Assembly: GCA_009363875.1 (NCBI GenBank)
Contig: CM018680.1
Coordinates: 66,310,639-66,374,638, forward strand
DNA: 64,000 bases
Reading direction: 5' to 3'
Source of the DNA: Mikania micrantha
Lineage: Eukaryota > Streptophyta > Magnoliopsida > Asterales > Asteraceae
In this document: in pieces, positions 54,853-64,000 of the stretch
How positions within the stretch are numbered: the first letter of the stretch is position 1
Layout of the letters: the number at the start of each line of letters is the position of its first letter
Notes under the pieces: model-generated
What the model saw: only the letters and a program-made list of their open reading frames with translations
Told to the model about the DNA's origin: nothing
The model's database searches: none
Position numbers and translations under genes: made by a program

Positions 54853-55487
54853 TAGGGCTGTAATCGAGCCGAGTCACGCCGAGCTCGAGTTCGAGACATT
54901 TCGAGCCGAGCCGAGCCAGCTCGAAATTTTTTTCGAGCCAAAAAATCGAGCTCGAGCTCGTAAAGAAATTCGAGCCTCGAGCCGAGCCACGAGCCAGCTC
55001 GTTTTATTTTTTATTTTTATTTTTTTTATCAACTTTACACACATGTATATATAATATATAAAATCTAATATATAAAATTCAATACGTATAAAATCTATTA
55101 TATATATATATATAGTTATATACACATAATTATATATAAAATTTAATATATATATTTATATATATTATACATAATATATAAATTTATATAAATTTGTGTA
55201 TAAGATATTAAATATATATATATATATATATATTATGTATAATATACAAGTATGTATATATATTTATATAGATATATTTATATGTTTGTGTGTAATATAA
55301 CATATGTGTGTATATAAATTAATATATATATATATATATATATGTTAAAAATCGAGCCGAACCAACCCTGGCTCGGGCTCGGCTCGTTTTTATCGAGTTT
55401 TTTTTCGAGCCGAGCATTTTTTGAGCTGAGCTTTTTTCGAGCGAACTTCGAGCGAGCCTCGAGCCGCGAGTTTTTTGAACAACCCTA
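54853..55487. mobile_element. hAT-type MITE (635 bp) with 8-bp target duplication
   Basis: Ends TAGGGCTGTAATCGAGCC and ACAACCCTA (inverse TAGGGTTGT). TTTGGTCC is duplicated exactly at 54845-54852 and 55488-55495. Both subterminal regions (54865-55000 and 55350-55470) are dense in CGAGCC/GCTCGA words in opposite orientation, and the middle is (TA)-rich. The 8-bp TSD and TAGGG ends fit the hAT superfamily. Non-autonomous; short ORFs within are not genes. Confidence 0.88.
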
Positions 55488-55637
55488 TTTGGTCCCTGTT
55501 TGTTTTAATCTTGCATGCGTCACAATTAGATCTGATTCTAGCTATTACCTACCACCCCAGTTATCATCTATAAGTATCAACTACTTTTTAATGAAAAACA
55601 TACGAGTTAGAAGGGATCCATAGCTCAAGTGAAAATC
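55488..55637 (+). promoter_or_regulatory. Upstream region of the carboxypeptidase-like exon
   Basis: 150 bp between the hAT element and the ATG. CATCTATAAGTATC at about 55564 could be a TATA box with the start site some 30 bp later. The hAT insertion would have displaced anything further upstream. Confidence 0.35.
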
Positions 55638-55762
55638 ATGATAAAATACTTTGTTATCTTTCTCTTGTTTCAGTCATGTCTCACAATTAAATCCACTTTC
55701 AAATCAATTGTTAGAAGATTTCCTGGATATGTTGGTGATCTTCCTTTCAAACTAGAAACCGG
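55638..55762 (+). CDS. Exon 1 of a serine carboxypeptidase-like (SCPL) gene, isolated
   Basis: ATG at 55638 gives a hydrophobic signal peptide (MIKYFVIFLLFQSCLTIK), then SIVRRFPGYVGDLPFKLETG. The block LPG(F/Y)-x-G-x-LPF-x-LETGY is the conserved N-terminus of SCPL enzymes (peptidase S10 family, including acyltransferases of secondary metabolism). A GT donor (GTATAAG) follows at 55763, where SCPL genes usually have intron 1. No further exon (GGPGCS block, catalytic Ser, Asp, His) is found before the window ends; MULE copy 2 begins 600 bp downstream. Either intron 1 was interrupted by the MULE and the gene continues beyond the window, or this is a gene fragment. It is the clearest host-derived coding sequence here. 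Confidence 0.72.
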
Positions 55763-56367
55763 GTATAAGATATTTTTTATATGATTCATTCTAGATTTTG
55801 ATTATGGTTAATTATAAACCATTAGGTGTATGCTTATAAAATGTATGAATGTGCTAGCTCGTGCATGAATATATGCAGATAAATTTAGAAGTTTAATATG
55901 GTTTATCTATATTTTTCTTGCCGCGCGCTAAAAAAAAACGGTTTATTTCTACATAAGTTTGCTAAATTAACTGGCTTAATTCGTTATTTTTAATTGAGTT
56001 AAATGTCAACATGTTATGAAAAATGTTATTTTAGTCCCTAAATAATTTTTATTGTCATTTTAGTTCTTATGTTTGAATTTAGTTGTCATTTGTTTATAGG
56101 CAGATAAATTTAAAAGTTAAATACGTACCTTTAGGTGTATGCTTATAATATGTATGAATGTGCTCGTGCATGTTTATATGCAAATAAATTTAAAAGTTAA
56201 ATACCTTTTATATCACCATAAGTTCGCTAAATTAACTGGGCGTAATTCGTTATTTTTAATTTAAATTAAATATTTTATTTTCATTTCAGTTGTCTAAGCA
56301 TTTAACACCATTTGTTTGTTCTATTAAATTTGTTGAAAAGACCAAGATATCCTATTCTAATAAAAGA
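55763..56367 (+). repeat. Putative SCPL intron with an imperfect tandem duplication
   Basis: A segment starting AGGTGTATGCTTATAA with GTATGAATGTGCT and TTCGCTAAATTAACTGG (about 55826-55980) is repeated at about 56131-56260, some 300 bp apart. No exon was seen in it. Confidence 0.6.
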
Positions 56368-56400
56368 AGGGAGGGGTTTTCAACACCCCAGCTGCCACCC

Positions 56401-56525
56401 ATACGCCCCGTAGTAGCCACTACGGGGCGTTTAGACCACAGACTGACAACCTTAAACGATCAGACATTCTGTGTCAGCTTTCGCAGACCTATACGCCACG
56501 TAGTGACCACTACGGGGCGTATAGG
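56401..56525. repeat. Two hairpin units near the left tip of MULE copy 2
   Basis: ATACGCCCCGTAGTAGCCAC plus TACGGGGCGTTTAG (56401-56434) and CTATACGCCACGTAGTGACC plus ACTACGGGGCGTATAG (56489-56525), 88 bp apart. Each is an almost perfect inverted repeat. Confidence 0.85.
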
Positions 56526-57137
56526 GTTAAAAAAATTAAACTCAGCAGCCTTGTGGCGTTTGAGTATGTTTTAGGGGGTTTGGGTATGTTTTTGGGGTGT
56601 AAAAATATAGTTGTTTTGTTAAAAAAATTAAAAATATAATAGTTTTGTTTAAAAATTATTTTCATATTTTGCGACGCATCTCTCGTTACGTTTATATTTT
56701 ACGACGCATCTCTCGTACGTTAAAAAGTTTAGTTATTTTTTTAAACACATGTTTTTTGTTTGTAAAAATCTAATATTTTTTTGTTTAAAACTTGTTTTTT
56801 ATTTTTTACGGTCTCTCGGTTCGTTTATTTTTAATTGTTTTTTAAAACTTTTAGTTTTGAAAGCTAAAAATGTTTTTAATTATTAGATTTAATTAAAATT
56901 TAAATATATTAATTAATTGATATATGAATGACGTTATTTGTTTAAGCATATTGATGTTACAGAATAATACGATAAATAATGCATCACCAACCAAAACATA
57001 TTTAAATAATAAACACGCATCACCAACTAAAACAACCAAACATATACACGCATCATCAACCAAAACAACCAAATATATACAAACCATAAACATGAATATA
57101 AGTGTCTGTTTAACAAATACAAATATAACTGAAAATA

Positions 57138-58596
57138 TTAAGGTGGAGGTGGAGGTGGAGGGGGAGGAGGATAATCTCGTGGCTGAGGAACTGCAGGAAG
57201 CTGGATACCCTCACCTTGTGCATGCCTAAGCTCGACATGCACATGCCACGAGATCAGATCCTCCAACGGATCCACTCGTCGCGTCAGCTGCTCGCTGGTA
57301 TGAGCAAGCCGCTGACTGTGCTCAACCTGCTGCTGGATCTGCAACAGCTGCTGCGTGAGCTCGAGCTGCTGCTGCTGCATGTGTGCCTGCTGCTGAATGA
57401 GCTGCTGCGTCGAATCAGCAATACCCTGCAGCATAGCCTCGACAAGAGCCGGAAGCCGCACCGCTCTGTATATGCGCTCAGGATGCTGATGTGGCACATC
57501 CTGATGCAGCTCCCCCTCGCCATGTGGTGGGGGTGGCGACGGCGGTGGCTGCTGCGGTGGCGGCTGCTGTGGCGGCTGAGGCATAGGGTCCTCGTCTCTT
57601 TAATGGAGGTCATTTGGCCCCGGCTGCCAAATGACCCCTCTCTCGAGCGAAAATCGAAGCCCGAGCCGTGGGAAGTTCTGCGCGATACGCATGCCCTGCA
57701 CCGTCCGTCTATCTAAACGAACAGGATGAAAGGCCTCCATACCGACAGGCTCCAAATCGATAAGCCTGTTAAAACGAGCAATACGGGTCACGTACACCCC
57801 CCCCCCCCCCCGTAGATCAGCCCCCTCTCCTGGCGGTGGTAATATGTGCTAAAGTACTCCGTCAGACAACGTGCAAGGTTGCACGGTCTCCCACTCAATA
57901 TACAATACAAAAAAAATAAATCCTGTGAAGTGCACCACTCATGGCTCTTGTCACGTCCTGTAACAGACGAGGAAATGCACCGGTGCAAATACCTAATGAG
58001 CGGGTCACGAATACGCGTGACCCGGGCGCTGCGGACAAAGGCATCGTCGCCGATCCGAGGCCACCAAGCACTGACGACGGCGTCATCAGCTGTATGAATA
58101 GCCGTCGTGTAGATCGGCATATGAGTCTCCTCCTCGGTGTACAGACTGAGCACACTCCCAAACTTTGCAAAGACAGGTGGTACGCGGCCCCGCAGAGTCT
58201 AAAGGATACCTCCGCCTGCTGCGGCTGACCTGGCTGTGGCTGGAAATCAGGAGCCTAAGGCCTGTACCTGAATGTCGAAAGAAACTCCACCGTGATGAGT
58301 CGCAACTGTGGAGCATACGTCATCTCAAACAGACGAGACCATGGCGTGTACTCGCCAATGATCGCCGTCATCCTCTCCTGCTGGCCAAGCTCGGCCAGCG
58401 AATCGTAGTCAATGGCCTTCTAGTTGCACATCTCCTTCTTCAGGAGTCGATCGCACCTCTTACGCGCGCTCGTCCCCTGAGGAGACGCCAACCAGGGGTG
58501 GTCCATAAGCTCGTCGAAATGCTCGACATCTAGATCATCAACATGCGGCTGTCCGACATCGTCATCAGCAAACTCCATATAACCAGAAGAAGACAT
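57138..58596 (-). pseudogene. Second gene in MULE copy 2: resembles plant retrotransposon Orf1 (ATHILA ORF-1 type), broken
   Basis: The ATG at 58596 starts MSSSGYMEFADDD, then MDHPWLASPQGTSARKR, LAELGQQERM, YTPWSRLFEMTYAP and VSFRLCGAAYHLSL. After a frameshift near 58175 it continues YTEEETHMPIYTTAIHTADD, WCTSQDLFFLYCIL and SGRPCNLARCL to a run of 15 C (57797-57811) that shifts the frame, then YVTRIARF, LDRRTVQGMRIAQ and a Pro/Gln-rich coiled tail ending at 57138. Stops replace codons near 58422, 58256 and 57600. The CTSQDL-YCIL-G-PCNLA pattern recalls the C-terminal Orf1 domain of ATHILA elements, but this is from memory. No gag or pol lies nearby, so it may have been captured by the MULE. 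Confidence 0.55.
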
Positions 58597-58639
58597 GTCT
58601 GAAGGATGAAAAAATAAGACAAATTACGATAATAACAAT

Positions 58640-58649
58640 AAATAATGAC

Positions 58650-58694
<45 letters not shown>

Positions 58695-58808
58695 TAACAA
58701 TAATAATAATAATAATAAATAATAACAATAATAATAATAATAAAAATAATAATAATAACAATAACAACAATAACAATAACGATAAATAATAAATAATAAT
58801 AATAATAA

Positions 58809-58840
<32 letters not shown>

Positions 58841-58858
58841 TAATAACAATAATAATAA

Positions 58859-58889
<31 letters not shown>

Positions 58890-59172
58890 CAATAATAATA
58901 ATAATTACAATAAATAATAAATAATAATAATAATAAATATTAACAATAAATAATAATAAATATTAACAATAAATAATAATAATAACAATAAATAATAAAT
59001 AATAATAATAAATATTAACAATAAATAATAATAATAATAATAAATAATAATAATAATAATAATAAACAATAAACAATAAATAATAAATAATAATAATAAT
59101 AATAATAATAAATAATAATAATAATAACAATAAACAATAAATAATAATAATAATAATAGATAATAATAATAA
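58640..59172. repeat. (TAA)n-type microsatellite, about 530 bp
   Basis: AATAAT units with scattered AACAAT and AAATAAAT interruptions. Long Leu/Ile/Tyr-only frames in it on the minus strand are artefacts. It separates the second gene from the hairpin units at 59189. Confidence 0.95.
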
Positions 59173-59188
59173 TTATATTACCGGAGAG

Positions 59189-59516
59189 GCAAACGCCCCG
59201 TAGTGACCCCAATGGGGCGTTTAGTTTGAAAGTTTAAGGGCAAACGCCCTGTAGTGCTCCAAACGGGGCAAGTGGTCCACGTTTGCCTCAAGAACCCAAC
59301 CTCCGGTCATCCACCTTAACCCTAATCGATCACATGGTCGAAATACTAACCTAGAAGTAGCAAACGAGCGGCAAACGGGTGTCAAACGAGCGGGTCTTCG
59401 GCGGTGGCGTAGAGAGGAAACGAGGGTGAGCGAGGGGCGTTTGTGGGGAGCCTGGGGGCGTTTGGGGGGTAATTTAAGATGCATACGCCATGTAGTGGTC
59501 ACTACGTGACGTTTAG
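59189..59516. repeat. Inner hairpin units and GC-rich stretch upstream of the second gene
   Basis: Units: CAAACGCCCCGTAGTGACCC plus CAATGGGGCGTTTAG (59190-59224), a decayed one at 59240-59270, and GCATACGCCATGTAGTGGTC plus ACTACGTGACGTTTAG (59481-59516). Between them (59271-59480) is GC-rich DNA with repeated CAAACG/CGTTTG words and no supported gene. Confidence 0.75.
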
Positions 59517-59519
59517 ATT

Positions 59520-59745
59520 TATTTTTTTTAATTTAATGTTTTATTAAATATAATTATATTATATATAATAATATTATATTTAATAATATTATTTATAATT
59601 ATATTAAATATAATTATATTATATTTAATTTTATTATATATAATTATATTAAATATAATTCTACTATATATAATGATATATTATATTTAATTCTATTATA
59701 TATAATTATATTAACAACAATTATATTATATTTAATTATATTGGT
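59520..59745. repeat. AT-only low-complexity region
   Basis: Repeated TATAATTATATTAAATATAA and variants for about 220 bp. It lies directly after the 3' end of the OTU-transposase gene. Confidence 0.9.
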
Positions 59746-59821
59746 TCGAAACGTTACGATTAATTATAGAACGTTACAAAGTTTTGTTGAAACAATGACA
59801 GATAAATACAAATTGCCGTTG

Positions 59822-60568
59822 TCACAAAGTTTCGTTGTGATAATATACTTGTTTGTTTGCTTCTATAATCGATTGAAACCGTTGGATTCGTTCTTGATAA
59901 ACCATCTCCCACGCACCGGCCGCATCATTTTGGTAACGTTTCCAGACCGCCCTTAGAGTTGGAATCGGATAATCCCCCTCCAACCTTAGGTTGACGAAAT
60001 GCATGGGCATATGAAGAAGACAAACCACATTATGTTGTGGTATTGTCGATGGAGCTAACCATAACAGGAAAAACGTGATACACCCTCCTTGACTGATAAG
60101 GTGAACTATCACGCCAAATCGTTGTGCAACAACAAGTCCCGTATAAGGCATAAGCATCCAATGTTCTTCTAGTGCAGGTCTGATATCAAACCAGTTTATG
60201 CTATGACGTACTGCGTCATATAAATTTGAGTCAATGGAGTTAAAAACATATCTGTATGCTTCACTATTGGTGTCCACCTCTTGTAATAGTTGTTGGCGAA
60301 CGAAACCCCATTGATTTTCGTCGAACCCTAACCCAACGGCTACAGACCTGAATCCACAATTACCGTCTGGCATAACATCTTGTATGTTGCTTACATAACA
60401 ATGAAGCATTGAAGGAATGTAACCACCAAATCGTCTAAGATTGTTCATTCCTTCTGGTTTCACTGGCGAGGCAACTACCGAGTCAACTTGACTTGTCTCG
60501 AGTCCTTTTTTCCCTCTAGAAGACGTTGAACGACTACGTTGGAGGGTGGGTCTTTGCTGGTTTGACAT
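59822..60568 (-). pseudogene. OTU cysteine-protease domain of MULE copy 2 (open frame, 248 codons)
   Basis: C-terminal part of the gene above, listed because it remains open. D-G-N-C-x-F-R is the catalytic Cys signature of OTU proteases (deubiquitinase-like fold), followed by SVAVGLG, QLLQEV and, 118 codons later, the MHFVNL block with the catalytic His, then DYPIP. Spacing and order fit the OTU fold. Preceded by a Ser/Arg-rich linker (RSRSTSSRGKKG). Possible role: removing ubiquitin or a related modifier to protect the transposase, as proposed for ULP1-type proteases in Kaonashi MULEs; this is inference. Confidence 0.8.
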
Positions 60569-62924
60569 TGCTGGAGTGAATGAACTATGCCTTGGAAGTT
60601 GAAAACTACTCTCTTGTGAGTCGACAACTGCGCTTTGTCTAGATTCATTCCCCCTTTATTGTTGAGTCTTCAATGTCGGACATCCGCGTGTATCCTTCTG
60701 AACCAATGGCGTTTTCTTTTCACTTTTAAACGGAAACACTTGCGAAAGTATTTTTTTAACCAGATTATTTTTCACTGACTCAGGTTTTGAATTTATTTCC
60801 TGCGTCACCAGACCCATTTGTCTAGCTACGTCGATTTCTTCGTCTTCTAGAAGTGTCGGGTACCGAGTATCAAGTGTTGTCCAGAAGATGTCTATATCAG
60901 AAAGCGGGATAATCGTGTCTGTATACAAATGAAAGGAAAATAATCAGTTTACAACAAAAAAATGTAACAAACAAACAAAGAGGAATTGATTACAGTATTT
61001 TGATACCTGTATTTTCGTATGTTGAGATCCGACAGGCACATGGCAAGCCACAACTTGTCCACAACTGGTGGTCGCATGACATACTACCTTGACGCAAAAC
61101 CTTGATCTTATTTATTTCATCAAGTAGTAAATCAAGAGCTTTATGTGAAACCTTGCCACGTAAGTAAACATGGGTATTTTATGATGACCTATTGTCTTTA
61201 TTAAACTTGTTTCAAACCCATGTTTCATGTTTACCTCCTGCGATTCTACCATTTGATCAACAAAATCTACCAGTGTCGAGAGCGAGTTATTAGTGGTTCT
61301 CATATATCTTTTTAATTTTGAATGTTGACTCTCGACTCTGTTAGTTGTACGTTGACCAAAGTTAGGCGTTCTGTTAGTCCAGACTGTGACAAACATGTCT
61401 TTGTAGGGGTTTAACCAAGTCTGAGTCACATAATTCAAAACCCCTGAAATAAAAAAAAAAACTATGACATACGAAAACGTAATTTTACCAAAAATAATGA
61501 TAATGATATTTAATGACGCTTACTTTGACGGTTATCTGCGACTAGTTGTTGGTACAGGCGGTTATAGTTGTAGTCGTAAATTTCTGGCAACGAAGAGTCA
61601 AACTAATTCCCCCAATGACCTTTAAACTTTTTCCAATCACCGTCTGAAAAACTCGTCTTGCAGTGTTTTGCGATATTTTCGCTTATGTGCCACCTGTATA
61701 AATACCTGGAAGCGTGCGGAAAAACCTTACGACATGCATTCATCAGAGCAAGGTCTCTGTCGGTTATCATCACGCGGGGCTCCATACACTTATCTAGCAT
61801 ATCTTTTACCCGTTCTAGAACCCAATGATAATTTTCCTCTTTTTCTTTACTCACGAACGTGTGTGCAATACAAAACGTATGGTGTGTTGAGGTAACACCA
61901 ACTATCTGTACAAAAGGAAGTTTGTACATGTTAGTCTTGTAAGTCGCGTCGATCATAAGAACATGTGGGAACGCACGCCACCAGGTGTATGATTTTTTAT
62001 GACAAAAGAAAATCTCCTCCACGACATTCGTTTCGGAGTTTTCGCGAGTATAGTATACGTAATTTTTAGTATGTCGGGATTCTGCTTCTTTAGGCTGGAA
62101 AGTATGTTGCGTGGCTCCATGTGTTGCTCAGTCAGATGATGTACCATGTTTTGTTCCTGCTCGGACATTCTTCTAACAAACGGGTGCCCCTCAAGATTTT
62201 GAGCAGGTTCATAGTTGTGTTTGTCGTTTCTGACCTGAAGCTTCCAACCATAAGAATCAGTGTCGTATATCCCTATTAATTTAAAAGGACAGCCGGTTTT
62301 TTTGCTTCCGGTACGCCTTAAGATGGCTGTACTATTGTGTTCACCACCATGATCACACACAAGCCAGATTTTGTTGACCTCATCGGTCCCGTTCTTTTTC
62401 TTAGATCGTCCGGTAACTACGACGTATCCATTATCAAGGGCTCTACTTTTCACCCATGCCATCAGCTCCTCCACAGAAATGAATATCTGAAAACAATGTT
62501 GTCATTAAACTAATGTCCATCTAGCTAAAAACAAGTGAAAATATATTACCTCATTGGTATTCCGGTCCATATTTTGGTATACAATGTCAGCTTCTTCCTT
62601 TTTAACCGCCACTTGGGGTGGGTGTGATTGTTCGCCACCGTAACATTCCCTGTTAACGTCTTCATCATCGCAAGGTTCCTGGTTCAAATCAAACTGCCTG
62701 TACGAAGTTTGACTCACAACCTCTTCGTTAAGATCTAGCAATGCTGGTCTATTTGTGGCCTTAGACGATTGCACACCAGTCTCATTCTTAAAAACATTAT
62801 GATTAGTTTGTCATTTGATTAACAATAAAAACAAGTAAATACAGTTTCGTACCTGATAAGTTTCAGCCACTCGCGAAACGTCGGAATATTGATCGAAGAA
62901 AAAGTCTCCGTCCCACCAAGACAT
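59822..62924 (-). pseudogene. MULE copy 2 gene: DLNxxP motifs, FAR1 domain, MULE transposase, SWIM-like finger, OTU protease
   Basis: Five exons with GT-AG borders: 62924-62853 (MSWWDGDFFFDQYSD), 62786-62550 (DLNEEV and DLNQEP), 62486-61524, 61443-61007 and 60918-59822. Exon 3 has a FAR1-type zinc domain (WLVCDHGGEH, GCPFKL, HNY) and the transposase core with first Asp kept (MIDATYK, codon 61948-61950) and ITDRDLALMNA. Exon 4 has NRVESQHSKLKRY and a SWIM-like SCGLPCAC. Exon 5 ends in an OTU domain: DGNCGFR with Cys codon 60356-60358, and HFVNL with His codon 59999-60001. Damage: an internal deletion and frameshift near 62050, a stop near 61607, one near 60656 and a frame change near 61170. 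The OTU frame (60568-59822) is open for 248 codons. Confidence 0.8.
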
Positions 62925-63099
62925 ATTTCAAATAAAAAATATGGGTGTAGAGTGTAGATATTTAATAAACGAAACAAGAGAAACTCGATCAACTATACGT
63001 AAAGTGATTCGAGTGAACGTTTGATATTTTAACGCAATATGTGTGTATATATGGACGATGAATTCGTAAGTTAGAAACTAATTGGCACGTTTTAAACAT

Positions 63100-63340
63100 C
63101 AAACGCCTCGTAGTGGTCACTACGGGGCGTTTAGGGCTAACCTTAAACGTCCCATAGTGACCACTACGTGGTTTTTGGGTCTAATCAACTGACATTATCG
63201 GACCTTTTTCAGAACATCGTACTAATACGCCCCGTAGTGGCTACTACGGGGCGTTTAGGTCTAATCAATGCCCCTGTCGTTTGACCAAGAAAGTACAATC
63301 CGTACCAAAACGCCCCGTAGTGGCCACTACGGAGCGTTTG
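63100..63340. repeat. Four hairpin units upstream of the MULE copy 2 gene
   Basis: Units at 63100-63134, 63144-63176, 63224-63258 and 63307-63341, mostly of the type AAACGCCCCGTAGTGGCC plus ACTACGGGGCGTTT. Start-to-start spacing is 44, 80 and 83 bp. Arms of 14-16 bp surround 0-2 loop bases, so each could form a cruciform. Confidence 0.88.
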
Positions 63341-63386
63341 AGGGGTGTGCAGACATTATTTTGGGGTGTAAGTTTAACACCACCCT

Positions 63387-64000
63387 AAAGAATAACATTG
63401 TGGACACGTGGCCTTCACTAACCATATATCTGAAAACCATTTCCCGCCCAAATCACTATTTTTCTAAAGCAAACCAGGGTTCCTTCGATGGCCGTGATTT
63501 ATGGTTAACCATTTTGTGATTGATTCTGGCATTAAATTCAAATCTTTTACAATAATGTTTTGATTTGGATAATTAAGTGATACTTGAATGTTGACGTCCC
63601 GAGTGAAGCATTATTTAAGCACAGAAATTGCTTCACAAATTGTTTTGAGATTTTAGGGTTTATTACTTAGGAATCCCAGTTTGATCAAAATGGTTGCTGA
63701 AGGTCAGATTACCACTTTTGTTTGTTTTATATTTTCTGATTTCTTCATGTTCCTCTTTGATCATTCTGTTTTTTCGATTTTAGGGTTCCAATTCGATCGT
63801 TTGTATCTAATTACAATGTTTATGCATTACACAGGTGATGTTATTTCAATCATTGATCAAGATGATTTGTATGTTGTGTTTTAATGTTACCAAATTAAAG
63901 TTTGTGCATAGTAATTGTAATGTTTTAGAATGCTCGATATCAAGGTTATTAATGGCGTGGATGATCAGGGTCTGAAATCTCAAATTAGGCATGTGAGTTT
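63387..64000 (+). other. 5' region of an unidentified, probably host gene
   Basis: The sequence changes from repeat-like to gene-like. GCATTATTTAAGCACAG (63608) may hold a TATA box, AGGGTTTATTACTTAGGAAT a leader, and ATGGTTGCTGAAG followed by GTCAG (63690) a short first exon. Candidate acceptors are ATTTTAG (63784), TACACAG (63834) and GTTTTAG before AATGCTCGATATCAAGG (about 63928), where an open frame MLDIKVINGVDDQGLK runs to about 63996 and may end in a donor GTGAG. I do not recognise the protein. The ORF read straight through 63681-63884 is probably intronic. Confidence 0.4.

Larger units (their letters stand above)
56368..63386 (-). mobile_element. MULE copy 2 with OTU-transposase gene and a second gene
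   Basis: Right tip: read inward on the minus strand AGGGTGGTGTTAAACTTACA then CCCC (63386 leftward), homologous to the copy 1 tip at 2197. Left tip proposed at AGGGAGGGGTTTTCAACACC (56368), which aligns with gaps to the same repeat. Hairpin units occur just inside both tips and again at 59189-59516. It contains two genes, both on the minus strand. Flanks do not give a clean 9-bp duplication (AATAAAAGA left, AAAGAATAA right), so the left boundary and the membership of the second gene are inferences. Confidence 0.6.

Noticed and set aside
57216..57716. Leu-rich ORF on the plus strand, 166 codons
   Set aside because: Shadow of the Gln/Pro-rich tail of the second MULE gene; CAG/CTG codons read in reverse.
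58530..58892. ORFs of Leu, Ile and Tyr only in the minus strand
   Set aside because: Translation of a (TAA)n microsatellite.
56359..63395. 9-bp target duplication for MULE copy 2
   Set aside because: Flanks AATAAAAGA and AAAGAATAA share only an A-rich core; I do not count this as a duplication, so the left boundary stays uncertain.

Overview
The window reads as nuclear DNA of a flowering plant, probably a eudicot. I lean to Asteraceae because several repeat families look like ones I remember from lettuce and sunflower relatives, but I could not check this. It is almost entirely transposable elements. GT-AG introns, Ty3/gypsy Tat elements, 4-kb gypsy LTRs, a Copia element, an L1-type LINE, MULE, CACTA, hAT and PIF/Harbinger elements and TA-rich microsatellites all fit a plant chromosome. 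Only two places look like host genes: exon 1 of a serine carboxypeptidase-like gene (55638-55762) and an unidentified gene starting near the right edge (about 63690 onward).

Layout. 1-1964: eroded CACTA element, followed by a possible SINE. 2197-42125: a Mutator-like element (MULE copy 1) whose intron has been expanded by a stack of nested insertions. Target-site duplications and LTR ends give this order: MULE intron <- solo LTR 4191..33228 (TSD AGTTT) <- Tat-lineage gypsy element E2 on the minus strand, 5473..31864 (TSD TATAT) <- Tat-lineage element E1 on the plus strand, 8195..23300 (TSD GGAGG) <- 4.65-kb gypsy solo LTR 17342..21993 (TSD AGTAA). A second gypsy element of that last family (34133-41850) is fused to the 3' part of the MULE gene by a deletion. 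42126-51153: 5'-truncated, decayed LINE with a young and apparently intact Copia element (43969-48889, TSD CATTG) inside its reverse transcriptase. 51154-55487: small DNA elements, namely a PIF/Harbinger derivative, two foldback elements in (TA)n tracts and a hAT MITE with a perfect 8-bp TSD. 55638-56367: host exon and intron sequence. 56368-63386: MULE copy 2, which still carries the OTU-protease part of its gene and a second, decayed gene. 63387-64000: start of a probable host gene.

The most unusual content is the MULE family. Its gene combines DLNxxP (EAR-like) motifs, a FAR1-type zinc-finger domain, a MULE transposase domain, a degenerate SWIM finger and a C-terminal OTU cysteine-protease domain. 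Arrays of perfect or near-perfect hairpins of about 34 bp, mostly spaced about 82 bp apart, lie in its terminal regions. Also notable are the antisense, intron-containing genes carried by both Tat elements with the same intron positions, and the hexamer-rich promoter-like blocks (TGGGCY, then GGTTCG) in the long gypsy LTRs.

All coding regions except the Copia polyprotein show stops or frameshifts. LTR comparison by eye agrees with the nesting order: E2 differs at very roughly 4 percent of sites, E1 at about 3 percent (21 differences counted), and Copia at about 1 percent (3 substitutions plus one 11-bp indel).
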